Positions 1-11,947 are shown, counted from the stretch's first letter. The stretch is 64,000 nucleotides of DNA from Actinostola sp. cb2023 (GCA_033675265.1 JAUJYZ010000284.1:38501-102500), one strand, 5' to 3'. The notes: generated from the letters alone by a model not told the origin. Numbers and translations: made by a program.

Positions 1-692
1 GGATTTAAATAATTTTCTCTAGGTGAATATGTATATCTAACTTTCACAGAATCTAAAATCACTGTTTTAGGAGTCACCCTTTTTATTCGATAAAAGTGAT
101 ATTTCCCGCCACACAAATAAGGGACCTCCACTAAAATTTCTCCAACAATTAAATCTTCAGGCTGCATATTTTATAATATATTATATCACCATATCCTTAA
201 GCCAGAATTGAGATTTTTTTTATTTCATGAAAAATTACTCCTAGACCTATCATCCCTAGACATACTAGAATAAGATCATACAGCTCTGTTTAACACCATT
301 ATGATCCCCTTCTAGATACCCAGCTTTAAACATCGCCTGTCAATAGTTGAATTATGAAAAAATTCTCTTCAATTTTGATTCAAAGTAGCTAATCCTGGTA
401 TGGCTGCTATAACGGATTTCAAGTGATTGAATTTTTTTGCTTATAACAACCTGTAAAAGGGCTGTATTCAATAATGCACAAAAAAATGTTGATTCAAAAA
501 TGGTTACAAAAATGGGAGCATGTTTTGGAGGATGCTAAGACTGAGATACTTGGGGTTCCAGCCCTGTTGTATGGGGATTGGATTATATTTTGTATTTTTC
601 CCGGTTTTGCGCCAGAATCGGCCACCACTATCTACTTAGGAACTATCAATTCTCGTAATATTAAAGTTTGTTATATAATAGCGGATCATTTC
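1..692. other. No recognisable gene
   Basis: AT-rich DNA. A 89-codon open frame at 474-743 (+) runs into the arm of the adjacent foldback element, has no recognisable domain and is not supported as a gene. Nothing else is seen here. Confidence 0.5.
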
Positions 693-696
693 TTAA

Positions 697-2532
697 GAGC
701 GAATGCCTGTAAGAATCGAGACTCGACGGTCAAATCTAAATAATCGAATTTTATTTTCTTTCACCATTTCATTCCTTTCAATGATCTATTTTAGGGAAAA
801 ATACTAAAAAGTTCCAGAGAATTTTATTTTAGGAGAAATTTGCAGTTTTTAAAAACCAGTTTGACAACTACCATTTTTCAGCGAAATTATGAGGCAAATT
901 TGAAGAGCCAGTGTGTATTTACCGTTTGCTCTACAACAATGATGTTAAGCTCACGTAATAAACGTTTCGTGGTCTTTCCAACTATAGTATTTATTTTTGT
1001 GTAACTTCGGGAGTTATTTTTTTAATTTGGTTCAAAATAGGTATACTAAGCACCATGTACAGAACGTTGAAATATAGGCAAAGTTTGAGGTACAAAAGAG
1101 GGATCTGGTACCTAAAATTTCCAAATAAAAATAATGCCGTAGAAAAGCTTCACTGTTGTTCTTTTAGTTGAGAAAGTGTCAGCCTTTAACTCGCAATGCA
1201 GCATTATTGGGAAATAAAACTATAAGGTCACGAAATGTCCAAATTAGCATTAATTTCGACCTATCGGTGACATTTTTCTCGTTGAAACTCAAAACTTAAA
1301 GCCAAAACACGACTATCTTGCACTTTTAATTGATCTCTCATGATGGAAAATTATCTTTCAGTACACATGAATAATTTCAACCATATTTGAGATAAGTGAG
1401 TCGTCGATATAGACTCCGCCAATGTAAAAATTAGCATAGATCGTCGAAAAAATAACAGCCTCTGAATGAAAAAATATAATTTAGACTAAACGATGTTGAA
1501 ATGAAATTTCACCCTTTCAAGAAAGTGTGAAATAGATTTTTATTTTATATTTTATAATTACAACTATTATTTCATGCCGCAAAATGTAAATATTCGAAAG
1601 ACAGTAGCGTGACTTGTAGCAGGTAAATTGCGTTACATGTTTGCAGTGTCAACAAAGTGGTAATCGAGCCGTAGTATCCAAATTATTCCTGAATAAGCGT
1701 CATTTTCAAGTAAAACTCTTCTAATTTGCTTCTAAGTCTATATGAAGTAAGTTCTGAGCATTTCAGAGTGAAGAACAAATAATTTTTGGAAACGGGCAGG
1801 CAATTATGCTAATTTTCACCATTGCAGGCGTTCATAATGTGGCTGAAATTGCTCAAATATGGTTGAAATTATTCATGTGTACTGGAAGATAATTTTTCAT
1901 CATCAGAGATCGACTAAAAGTGCAAGATAGTCGTGTTTTGGCTTTAAGTTTTGAGTTTCAACGAGAAAAATGTCGCTGATAGGTCGAAATTAGTGCTAAT
2001 TTGGACATTCCGTGACCTTATAGTTTTATTTTCCAAAAATGCTGCATTGCGAGTTAAAGGCTGACACTTTCTCAACTAAAAGAACAACAGTGAAGCTTTC
2101 CTACGGCATTATTTTTATTTGGAAATTTTAGGTACCAGATCCCTCTTTTGTACCTCAAACTTTGCCTATATTTCAACGTTCTGTACATGGTGCTTAGCAT
2201 ACCTATTTTGAACCAAATTAAAAAAATAACTCCCGAAGTTACATAAAAATAAATACTATAGTTGGAAAGACCACGACACGTTTATTACGTGAGCTTAATA
2301 TCATTGTTGTAGAGCAAACGGTAAACACACACTGGCTCTTCAAATTTGCCTCATAATTTCGCTGAAAAATGGTTTTTTTTAAACTGCAAATTTCTCCTAA
2401 AATAAAATTCTCTGGAACTTTTTAGTATTTTTCCCTAAAATAGATCATTGAAAGGAATGAAATGGGGAAAGAAAATAAAATTCGATTATTTTGAGTTGAC
2501 CGTCGAGTCTCGGTTCTTACAGGCATCCGCTC
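697..2532. mobile_element. Foldback (long inverted repeat) element bounded by TTAA
   Basis: The two halves are reverse complements: positions 697 to about 1440 match about 1800 to 2532, leaving a partly diverged centre. Ends read GAGCGAATGCCTG on the left and its complement on the right. Each end abuts the tetranucleotide TTAA (693-696 and 2533-2536), a likely 4-bp target duplication. TTAA targets are typical of piggyBac-type transposases (known), but no transposase is present, so this is a non-autonomous element and the superfamily is inference. Confidence 0.75.
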
Positions 2533-2829
2533 TTAATACTTAAAAATTACCACGGTATTTCACGTCCGAGTGACGTCCGCTGTTCTATTAACAGATGCCA
2601 GATGCTCAACATCACATCAAAATCTTGACATTATTTGCTAATACACCCACAGCCACAGTGAGCAACGTTTATATGAAAAGCGCCACATATCAAGCACTTC
2701 GGCCGTCGATGACAAATATAAACTGCTTTGAACCGGATAGTTTTCTTCCATCTTGAACGTCCATTTTTCGACTTCAATATAAGGTAAGATTAGTACATAT
2801 ATCAGCAAGATCTCTCAAGATAGAGCAGT

Positions 2830-3022
2830 TTAGTATATACCACACAAGCGAATAGTGCTTTTCGTGCACTGTGATTGGTTAATCAAACTAGGGATATCCC
2901 TGGCTATTTACTTCAGAGCAAAACAAGATGGTGTCGCGTTTCGCGAACGTGTTTTTTTTCAATTCTTGACTATAAATTTGATATATTTGGCTGGTGATTC
3001 ACTTGTGTGATATATACTAAAA
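2830..3022. mobile_element. Short inverted-repeat element (MITE)
   Basis: Left end TAGTATATACCACACAAG and right end CTTGTGTGATATATACTA are near-perfect inverted repeats about 190 bp apart. The left-end sequence recurs near 37610 and a related right end near 18480, so this is a repeat family. No coding capacity. Confidence 0.55.
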
Positions 3023-4576
3023 CAATTATTCCCCGAAGTGGAGGTGAATAGTGGTAGATATTTACTTCGCCGTTCGAAGATTCGCGGCTCGGTAAATATC
3101 CACCACTACTCACCGACACTGAGAAGAAAATGTAAGAACCCTGTTTATTTCGCCTTGGAAAGAGAAAGAGTGTTATTTCAGCTGTAAGGAATTTAATACC
3201 AGTATCTTTTTACGAATTCATTATAATTAAAACAGTAAGATCCGGTCTTGAAATTTGATTCTGACATTGATATACTCGTATACACCCTATGCAATACTCG
3301 ATTTCTGTAATTTTCATAAATTTGCAAAAACTGAAAGAATAACGAGTTAAGTAAAGGTAAAATAATAGATTGAAAGACCATCCACAGTTTAGTAATTACC
3401 CCAAAAGTGCATTAATAAACTGAAACCATCATAAAGTAGTAAGCGTTTGAAAGGTGCAAAATACATGAAAACGAGGCATTTAGGGCCAAAGTCCGGTTTC
3501 TGGCACAAATCTTTGTAATTTCAAGTCACTATATCTTTTCAAGATTTCGTAGTCCAGCCCTAAAATTTGGTGTGTTCATTTTTGAAAACACTAGCTCTCT
3601 TAATCTCAAAGAGATTGTCAGATATTGCTGTAACATATTCCCAATAACAAAGTGAATGAGATTTTAATCTCTGTTTTCTGAGTTTTAAGTTGGAAATTTT
3701 ATACTCTAAAATAGTGGATAATTAAGTTATTAAAAGAAATGTCAGTATGTGTTCGTCGCGTTCTCGGATGTGATTGGCTGATAGAAATTGTTCATTCTGA
3801 AGCCATTCAAATGTTTATTTTTCCAGGCGTCAAAAACTAGAAGACTTCTTGATTAAAAGGGCGCAAAAACTGACAAGCGAGACCATTATTTGGACAGTTT
3901 GGACTTCAATTTTCGCTTTGGAATAACACACTAATTTTAAACCAAACATAATGAATTAAAAACAAAATCATTCTCTGCCATATTGCTTTTTAGCACTCAA
4001 TACGTGCGTTTATCGGGTATATTTGGTATTAGTATTAATACTTGCAATAAGTGTGATGAGATAGTCAGGAAAACATTAGAGTAAAATATGAGTTTATTGT
4101 CCTAGTTAACAGGTGAAATAACGCAACTGTCAAGAAATCCTGTAAATTACACAAGACTAGTGAAGAGTGTCAAAAGTCGAGGCCGAAGAAGATCATGAAC
4201 TTCCTCAGCTATTTTGAGTAACAAAACATGCCGTTGATGCCTGGTGGTCTCGAGAAAAATTTGCGGTTGTGGTTGGATGTTCAACTGTACAATATCAATT
4301 AACAAATAGCGGATGGCTTTCTATGTTCTATACAAAAATGATGCACGACTGAGCTCTTGAAATGCTAGCAAGTGGATGCACGAGCGATAGCGAGTGCATT
4401 CAGCTGCATTTCAAGAGCTCAGAAGCCGACAATCTTCTTTTTTATCTTTCAGGGGTATTTTCGTTAAAAACGCTCTAATGGCGCTAAAACGCCGTCACAA
4501 CATCGAAAGTAGTAAGAACAACACATTAGTGAAAAAAAAAATATATATTCACGAAAAATGAGCCTGGGCTCCCTGA
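3023..4576. other. Intergenic, no gene recognised
   Basis: AT-rich sequence with only short chance frames. A small imperfect hairpin lies near 4351-4430, with arms around GAGCTCTTGAAATGC. No splice-consistent coding stretch was recognised. Confidence 0.4.
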
Positions 4577-4580
4577 TTAA

Positions 4581-4692
4581 GCATCACGTTTACGCGGACT
4601 AAACGGGAATTGATAGAGAGCAATTACAAACGCAGCAAAACCATGATCACGTGTACAGTTTTGACGTTTGGCGTTCGCCGTAAACGTGATGC
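4581..4692. mobile_element. Small TTAA-bounded foldback
   Basis: Ends GCATCACGTTTACG and its complement CGTAAACGTGATGC are each bordered by TTAA (4577-4580 and 4693-4696). At 112 bp this is the shortest of the TTAA-flanked foldbacks in the window. It has no coding capacity. Confidence 0.55.
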
Positions 4693-4696
4693 TTAA

Positions 4697-5777
4697 GAGA
4701 GGTTGCCTGTAAACATCGAAGATTGAGCGGAAAATGGGGGTCTTCCAAACTTAACCACCTTTTTGCCATAGATAAAGTATTGATAGCAGACAACAGCTGT
4801 GGGGTTGGTTTTTGCCTCACCCCTCAAGGTATGGTAAAAACGGGATTGGTATTTCCTAGAGAGAGAGGGCCTGGGACGAGAGTAAAATAATTGCGAATTT
4901 ATACATTTTGTTAAGCAAGCCACAGCTGATTAAAATGAATTTAAAAAAAGTTTTACAGCGTTTCGGAACATCTACATAAGGGCTTCTAATTTGTGGGATC
5001 TTTGTTAGTTGTCTGTTTTATATCGCTGATAAAAACGTTTGGCAAATATAGTCTTTTTGTATAAATCATTGAAGCTGATTTTAGTATCTGAAGTTAAACC
5101 GATTTTAGGAATGTCTGACCAACTAGACTGACTGAATTAGTGTCCATTCACAAGAAGGGGTATCTACCTTTCACATGGAATGACGTTTTTGAAGGGTAAA
5201 TGTACTCGTTTTGTTATTCACGTGAAGCAACTTTAGTTAATTATGCAAATTTGAGGAGAATAACAAGTAACAAGCAAGAGCTGGCGCACCTCACTAATTG
5301 ATACATTTGAATAACTTTATTCGTCTAGTTGTTGTTTCTGATTCGCAATAATAGTTACTACTAAAAAGGAAAAACTAACTTCAGATATTATCGTACTGGA
5401 AAACTAAAAACTTGCATGATACGAAAGTTTTCGCTATTAATTCCAGATCATCCCCGGCAAAATGTTAGTTTTAAAAATGTATACTTTAACAACTGAAATG
5501 CTTCAAGATACTGATGATACATCGCACAATTAAATGATCAAAGTGAACTGCTATGATACAAGCAGTTTTACAGCTTCACCTGATTAGTTGCCTGCCGGCG
5601 GCGGAATAAAAGCCCGAATAAAAGTTGCAATCTACACGAGTCAGACATACATTGTGTGCGTTTGTTTGTTATGTCGATACGGAGCTAGCGTGAGCGCTGT
5701 CAATCGGCCATTATAAAGGAATAGGTTAAATGAAGAATAACCAATACGACGTCAGTAGAATTATTCGGATTTAATTT
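4697..5777. other. Intergenic, no gene recognised
   Basis: No domain-bearing frame was found. The minus-strand frame at 4693-4923 begins inside the neighbouring foldback and resembles no known family. The last few hundred bases may belong to the non-coding 3' part of the Penelope-like element on the minus strand. Confidence 0.35.
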
Positions 5778-5820
5778 TGCACAATATTTCGACTAGCCAT
5801 ACTAGTCTTCATCAGGTGCA
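5778..5820 (-). ncRNA. Hammerhead ribozyme of a Penelope-like element
   Basis: Read on the minus strand, the sequence contains in order: stem I strand TGCAC, the conserved box CTGATGA, a 6-bp stem II (GACTAG/CTAGTC) closed by loop TATGG, the box GAAA, a 4-nt palindromic stem III (ATAT), cleavage-site base T, and the matching stem I strand GTGCA. All invariant core positions of a hammerhead are present. A self-complementary stem III this short is known from Penelope-like retroelements, where cleavage is thought to need two molecules or tandem copies. It lies about 100 bp past the GIY-YIG open frame in the same orientation, which fits such an element. Confidence 0.85.
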
Positions 5821-5920
5821 TGTGAGATTTTACAAGTGACTTGACTAAATATAATGGTAAAAAGGAAATGACGTTATAATACATGATATGATAGCGAGAG
5901 ATAAATAATGGTGTAACTGA

Positions 5921-6640
5921 TTAGTAGGTTTCATCGCGTTTATTAAGGCCATTAGGTTCAAGAGTGTTAGCACGTGTTATGAGGTAAGCTTCTTTGGCTT
6001 AGCGAATAGCATCACGAGAAGAGAAAATTTGTTCTAAAGGAATTAAAAGGATATTAGATGCAGAGTGGTCAGGGTTAGATAGAAAATGTTCAGATGCAGT
6101 AGTAGGTTTAGATTTACTAGAAGGTTTGTCAACTGTCCTACGATGTTCGTTGAAGCGGTCTTTGAGTCTACGTTTGGTTTCACCAATGTAGTGTTTGTTA
6201 CATTTAGTACATTGAATCATGTAAATGACGTTTTTTGTGTTACAGTCCATGTGTGTAGTAATGGTTCTGGTTTCACCCGTAGAAGTAAAAGTATATTGGG
6301 TGCAGTTATCGGAAATGTAAGGGCAAGTTAAACAGTTTTGTCCACAACGAAAAGAACCTGGATTGTGATTGGAAGCAGTGTTGGAGTTATCTGACGGTAG
6401 TTTGGATTTGACTAGCAAATCACGTAGATTGGATGAACGTCGGAAGGCTACTAAAGGGCGTTGGGGGAAATGGTTTTGCAACGCACGGAGGAATGTAGAA
6501 GGTCAAAATGTTTCTTAATGATAGGAAAGATAGATGGAAGTGACGGATTATAGGTGACTATAAAGGGAATACGGTGAGAGGAATTAGATTTCTGTCTACA
6601 ATGGGCGTCAAAATTAGTTGAAACACTGTACAGTTATCAG
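5921..6640 (-). pseudogene. Penelope-like element: C-terminal pol with GIY-YIG endonuclease, broken
   Basis: The minus-strand frame encodes a cysteine-rich linker (CGQNCLTCPYI) followed by a GIY-YIG nuclease core: VIYMIQC, then KHYIGETKRRLKDRFNEHR, with the catalytic tyrosine, arginine and downstream H/E-rich segment visible. The linker plus GIY-YIG arrangement is the C-terminus of Penelope-like reverse transcriptases. Two lesions are seen. A TAA at 5999-6001 interrupts the frame, which then continues in phase (AKEAYLITRANTLEPNG) to the likely natural stop at 5921-5923. Upstream of about 6480 the reading shifts frame, and the homologous C-terminal RT text (FIVTYNPSLPSIFPIIKKHF) is in another phase. 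RT catalytic motifs are absent, so the copy is 5'-truncated near 6.6 kb. Not functional. Confidence 0.85.
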
Positions 6641-7583
6641 CAAAAATCACTATCACCACTATGGATGGTGAGATTACCCACTCGTCCCCTCCCCCCACCG
6701 CACAATGTTGACCATCAGTTGCGCTCTTTCATGGCCAATGATGTATCTTCAACATTGGAGAGAGGGGGAGGGGAGGGGGAGGGGTTTTGGATGCGTATAG
6801 TTCATATTTTAAACACAAAATGCAATCCTACACCGATAGCTAGGTTCCAAAATGGGTAATGTTTCAACAATTTTGACGCTCATTGTAGGTTGTAGAGCAA
6901 GATTACGAGGGATGTCAGCAGCGCGTTTAGTTTGTTTAGTTTGTTTAGTTTGTTTAGTTTGTTTAGTTTGTTTAGTGGCTCAGAATGTGGAGACGTATCA
7001 GAAAGTGTATATAGATCTACCTCATCATGTAGTGCCTCTGGGGTCGTCTACCAGTCTACCAGAGATATAACGAGACATCTCAGTACTATTCGAGTAAGTG
7101 ACATTTAAACACTGAGGTCGAATTGATTTTAGCCAGAGTGGGTATTTTCTCTAACAATTAACTTGGAATACTTGGCATCATTTACTATTTGTGCCAAGCA
7201 TCGCTACAGTCTTGGTGGTGTTCTTGCCGCTGTTATTGTTGTTGATGGTGGTGATGTTCATGATGATGGTCATGGTGTTTAATGATGATGACGATGATGC
7301 CTGGGTGGTACTAAGGGCGTATTCGGATAGAGGTGTGCGACGGACCCCCGGCCCTCTCCCAGACTTAAAATTGGAATTTTCCATACCCTATCCTAGAAAT
7401 GTTAACGTTGTTTCTGCAGCTGTTTTATTTGGTAAAACTGTAAGTCGCAACAATGATAACGCTGGTAGCCTCCTTTGCAGCAGCTCTTTGTGTTGATCGC
7501 TTTCCGACCTTACCGACACAAAGAGCTAGCGGTGTAATTGGGCGCGTCATTGCGAAAACCATACTATATCAGGCCAGACCGCC
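6641..7583. other. Intergenic with simple repeats
   Basis: Contains a run of about five 9-bp TTTAGTTTG units (about 6924-6974) and a GAT/ATG-rich tract (about 7235-7300). A perfect-looking hairpin lies at about 7486-7533 with arms AGCTCTTTGTG and CACAAAGAGCT. Open frames here are read-throughs of these repeats. No gene recognised. Confidence 0.45.
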
Positions 7584-8217
7584 AAAGGTACGCTATATCC
7601 CGACCGCAAAAGGTACCCTATATCCCGACCGCAAAAGGTACCCTATATCCCGACTGCAAAAGGTACCCTATATCCCGACCGCAAAAGGTACCCTATATCC
7701 CGACTGCAAAAGGGACCCTATATCCCGACCGCAAAAGGTACCTTATATCCCGACCGCAAAAGGTACGCTATACCCCGACCGCAAAAGGTACCCTATATCC
7801 CGACCGCAAAAGGTACCCTATATCCCGACCGCAAAAGGTACCCTATATCCCGACCGCAAAAGGTACCCTATATCCCGACCGCAAAAGGAACCCTATATCC
7901 CGACCGCAATAGGTACCCTATATCCCGACCGCAAAAGGTACCCTATATCCCGACCGCAAACGGTACGCTATGTCCCGACCGCAAACGGTACCCTATATCC
8001 CGACCGCAAAAGGTACGCTATATCCCGAACGCAAAAGGTATCCTATATCCCGACCGCAATAGGTACCCTATATCCCGACCGCAAAAGGTACCCTATATCC
8101 CGACCGCAAACGGTACGCTATGTCCCGACCGCAAAAGGTACGCTATATCCCGACCGCAAAAGGTACCCTATATCCCGACCGCAAAAGGTACGCTATATCC
8201 CGACCGCAAAAGGTACC
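7584..8217. repeat. 25-bp tandem satellite (about 25 copies)
   Basis: Head-to-tail 25-bp units with core GGTACCCTATATCCCGACC followed by GCAAAA. Each unit carries CpG-rich CGACCGC. Variants replace GGTACC with GGTACG and AAAAGG with AAACGG. Since 25 is not a multiple of 3, the long open frames across it cycle through three phases and are repeat artefacts, not proteins. The array ends directly at the left terminus of the inverted-repeat element that starts at 8218. Confidence 0.9.
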
Positions 8218-9483
8218 CAATTAGGCATTTTGGAAATGAGTAAAGGACTGGGAACGAGTTTTTAGAATTAATCTAATTAAGAAATATCAGAGCATATCAG
8301 AATTAGTAAGTTTCAGGAGTTTGATAGGGTTTGGACAAGTAGTAAATGAACTGCAGACATTTAAAAACTGCAAAGAAATGTATGGTTACAGCAGCCTCCT
8401 AATTCTGCTTTAAGCCCGGGTCAAACGTGAACGCAAGTCCCTGCAAGTTGCAGTAACTTGCATGTAGCCGGTCAAACGGTGAACGCAAGTTGATGCAATT
8501 AAGTTCATATGTTTCTTTACTCCAGCTAACTGTGGTTTATTCGTTCGGCTGAATTGCGAAGACACTTTCAGTGACTTGCGCATTGCGCATGCGTTCGCGT
8601 TTGCCGGTCAAACGGTGAAGGGGGGGGGGGGGGTACTTGACCCATGCTTGGGGTGTTTCTTGGTGCTACAGTCTGCATTGTATTTTTGGTTAGGTTGCTT
8701 TGTATGCAGGGTATTGTTTTGGTTCAAGTTCATTCTTCTCGTTCTTTGTGTTCATTATCTAACGTCATCTGGTGTTCTGCAACACCAAGAAACCTCCCAT
8801 GTTTGGGTATAGGGGTGCCGCTGAGGGTTTGAAAACCTGACCCTGTTTGGGACAAAAATAATCTAAAATACATACCCTGTCTAGGACAACACGTACCCTC
8901 TATTTTAGGACCCTGTTTAGAACGAAGGACAAAATACACACAATTCTAACGCGTTTTCATTGACTCATGACCAGCTAAAGACCGGCAAATCTCGGATCTC
9001 AGATATATGGCTAAATACCGGATAAAACCATATTTAACGACGACAATCGTGCATTACCATACCCTGTTTAGGACAGACTCACATAAAATCATATACCCTG
9101 TTCTACCCTGTTCAGGACAAGAGAGGCCAAAAATCATACCCTCTCCAGCGGCACGTCCCCGTATAGCGTCGATGCAAGTCCCTGCAAGTTTAATAGCGGT
9201 CAAACGTCTACGCAAGTCAAAACTTGCATGAACTTGCAGCGACTTGCGTTTACGTTTGACCGGGGCTTTAGGAGGCTATGGTTACAGGGGACACATACAT
9301 TTCTTTGCGGTAAATTTCGAGATATTTGGAAAGCTGTTATTCGTTCAATATCTAACTGAACCTATTGAAACTTTGTAAACTTACTAATGCTGACATGCTC
9401 TTTGTGATGGGGTTCATTTCTTAATTAGATTAATTCTAAAAACTCGTTCCCAGTCCTTTACTCGTTTCCAAAGTGACTAATTG
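8218..9483. mobile_element. Inverted-repeat element with two further elements nested inside
   Basis: Outer ends CAATTAGGCATTTTGG and CCAAAGTGACTAATTG extend into about 100-bp arms sharing AAAGGACTGGGAACGAG. Inside, 8413-9268 is bounded by AGCCCGGGTCAAACG and CGTTTGACCGGGGCT. Within that, about 8615-9170 carries another imperfect pair around GGTGCCGCTGAGGGT. No transposase frame is present. Related outer ends recur at 17295-17714. Confidence 0.65.
8413..9268. mobile_element. Nested MITE with CAAGT-rich terminal repeats
   Basis: Terminal inverted repeats begin AGCCCGGGTCAAACGTGAACGC and continue with short direct motifs built from GCAAGT. The element interrupts the outer inverted-repeat element and is itself interrupted by a G-rich insertion starting at about 8618 (a run of G at 8619-8632). 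Non-coding. Confidence 0.55.
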
Positions 9484-10281
9484 TGACACACAATTTCTTC
9501 AAAAACAATAATGTTCAATCTCCTTTATCCTCCTAAATAATAAACCAAGCATCACAACTGTCTTGTTGTGTTGGTATTCTTTGCTCAAATGTCAACTTTC
9601 CTTTATTTCCAGAATAAAATGCAAAAACAATATTTTTTGTGTGTGTGATTTTCAGAGAATTTGACTGGATTTTTCAAACTTTCTATGAAATTACCCAGGA
9701 AAAAACTTGATTTCACAAGCTTTCTTATACTTCGAACTCTATAAATACTAAGAATCAAGTCCGCTGGATGATCAGACGTTTCGCCAAAACTTACTCTTCA
9801 AATACAATATTTTCATATTTTTTCTTAGACAAAAACCCTTTCTCAAAATAGAGCTGTAGATTCTTCGAAAATTTAACGTTTTGAAGAAAATTGAGCTAGA
9901 TTTATTAGAAATAGATCAAATATAATACCAAATGTGTTTTTTCTAATATCCTTATTGCGTACGAGTAACGACCCTTGAAACATACCCTAATTTTCCTATT
10001 TTCACTTCTCGCCCCAGGCCTCCTCAATACACCAAATTTGCATGGCCTGTAGATTGCCGGCATTATGATATTTTAAGAAACTAATGCAGTGGATTTAATT
10101 TAGACCTCTAACACAAACTATGACCAAAACGTGATTGAAATCAGCTAATCCTCATTTTCCGTCTTTCTTTCATTTTCTTCGAATTTTACAGTCAACCTCT
10201 CTTAATCTCTCTAGTGTAAAACCATTGAATTTTTCTTTCTGCATGATTATCGGTACTTCAGAATTCTCATTGTAATTCGCA
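9484..10281. other. Intergenic, no gene recognised
   Basis: AT-rich sequence with no supported frame or repeat structure. Confidence 0.4.
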
Positions 10282-10655
10282 ATGCATCAAAACCCGTTTA
10301 TTGACAGAATACAGGATTTCCTGCCGAGTCAACACCAATTGCCTTGTGACAAAATCTCAGCTGCACAGATTGTTTTTGAACCACAAGCTGTCCGAACTGT
10401 TTCGACGTTGAGCAGAGAAAAAGAGGTGAATCAAATTACAATCGACCCTTTGTGTTTCTAGTAGTTCAGTCCAACGTGGAGCCGCATTTATAAACGCTTG
10501 GGTAGTGTTACATCAGTAAGTTTACACAGAGAAAACAAACAAACAAAAATACTCGGATTCGCTTTCACGACGTTTTTGGGTAGATTTGCCGGAATCTTCC
10601 AGAAATTGCAGCTCATGGAACTGTTCAACAGCCCAATCAATTCGTAAGTACAAAC
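10282..10655 (+). CDS. Possible exons of an unrecognised gene
   Basis: An ATG at 10282 opens a 59-codon frame (MHQNPFIDRIQDFLPSQHQL and onward) ending at TAG 10459-10461. A splice-donor-like GAG/gtgaat lies at 10425/10426. Downstream, near 10607-10643, a short 35-nt segment is framed by a good acceptor (aattgcag) and a strong donor (gtaagtac) and reads LMELFNSPINS in a compatible phase. The composition looks protein-like and is outside repeats, but no family was recognised. A 59-codon frame can also arise by chance, so this stays tentative. Confidence 0.22.
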
Positions 10656-10839
10656 TTACTAAACGAAGTTGGTGCTTTGCTATTAATTAAATCCGGGGAT
10701 GATTCCGTTGCAATGGTTCAAAACTCGTGCACATTTTCTGTTGTACCAAGACGCGTCTATCACCCTTATTTTTTATCATGAAAATGTATTCTATGAAGGT
10801 GAATAGTACTAAAAGAAATAGAGTACCGAAGTGTGACGT

Positions 10840-11150
10840 CACGAAAACAATAATGTTCGCTTTATCAATTTTCGATCCCCGATTTCGAAAGAACATCAAT
10901 AAAGAAGCTTACATGCCAAATTTGAGAGCAATCGGTTAAATAGCGGCTGAGATATGCCCAGTTGAATCTATAATTTCCCCACACAAATCAGTTATGATCC
11001 AGGCCGATTTTACAGTGATTTGTGTGGGGAAATTATATATTCAACTGGCCATATCTCAGCCGCTATTTAACCGATTGCTCTCAAATTTGACATGTAAGCT
11101 TCTTTATGGATGTTCTTTCGAAATCGGGGATCAAAAGTTGATAAAGCAGT
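10840..11150. repeat. Inverted repeat, arms about 140 bp
   Basis: The segment around 10850-10985 (for example CGATCCCCGATTTCGAAAG and GATTTGTGTGGGGAAATT on the opposite arm) is the reverse complement of 11015-11148, with a spacer of about 30 bp. This is a hairpin-forming MITE-like element without coding capacity. Confidence 0.7.
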
Positions 11151-11810
11151 AGGCATTTTAAAGGGACATATTAGCTTTCTGTTGTCGAAAGGCTTTTCAT
11201 GTTTTCTTTCATGTTGATCCTGTTCCCAGATCAGGCTAATTTAGTAACATATTGACGAGAAAATGGTTTCCATTGAGCTCAGTTGGAATGTCAGTAGAAG
11301 TAGTAAATAGAAGTGGCAGCTCCAGACTGTTAAACCAGGCCGAATCATTGCTCTTTAATTGAGGCTATCACGGTTGAACTCTCTGATATTCACTATACGT
11401 GGATGTATTGTCGCCTTTTGTGATTATGAGGTTCTTTCTCTTTCCCTGGCACTCTTTCTTCTTCCTCCCAACTCTCTCCTACCCAACCCCTCTTCAAAAC
11501 ACAAAAGACCAGGTCTTTAACGCATCATAGTGAAAAAAGTTACACTGAAATGGGATTTGGCGTGGTTTTGGCCAACCTTTTTGTATACACCCATTTTAAA
11601 AAGGTTGACTGTCAATGAAAAGCACTCTAAACCGAAATGAATCATGGGTAATATGGATGGCTTCTTTCTTCTACGCAGAACATTCGTACTTATCCTAACA
11701 TCCATTACCAGCGCAGTCATCGCTCACAGGTCACCTCCATTACGTACGCCATAAGGTCGGCTTGTAGTATTTTTCAATAACATTTCGCTCACGGTTCCTT
11801 TAGAGCAGAT
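11151..11810. other. Intergenic, no gene recognised
   Basis: No domain-bearing frame or clear repeat recognised. The minus-strand frame at 11517-11720 has no family resemblance. Confidence 0.35.
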
Positions 11811-11812
11811 TT

Positions 11813-11947
11813 CGTATGACTGTGAAAAACCACGGCGCACGGCACGGCACGGTCACGGCACGGATTCATTTGAAATCCTAAATCATCACGGTCACGGCAC
11901 GGCACGTGCGTGCCGTAAGTTTTTTGACAGTCATTCGAAATCTGCTC
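11813..11947. mobile_element. TA-flanked MITE with CACGG repeats
   Basis: Terminal inverted repeats GAGCAGATTTCG and CGAAATCTGCTC are each bordered by TA (11811-11812, 11948-11949), the target preferred by Tc1/mariner-type transposases. The interior is made of short CGGCA/CACGG repeats. A related CGTGCCGTGACCGTG stretch occurs near 47110. Confidence 0.55.

Noticed and set aside
6924..6974. Telomere-like tract
   Set aside because: The unit is TTTAGTTTG, five copies only; not a telomeric repeat.
7453..8265. 270-codon open frame of RYPISRPQK-like repeats
   Set aside because: It is the 25-bp satellite read in three cycling phases; no independent coding evidence.
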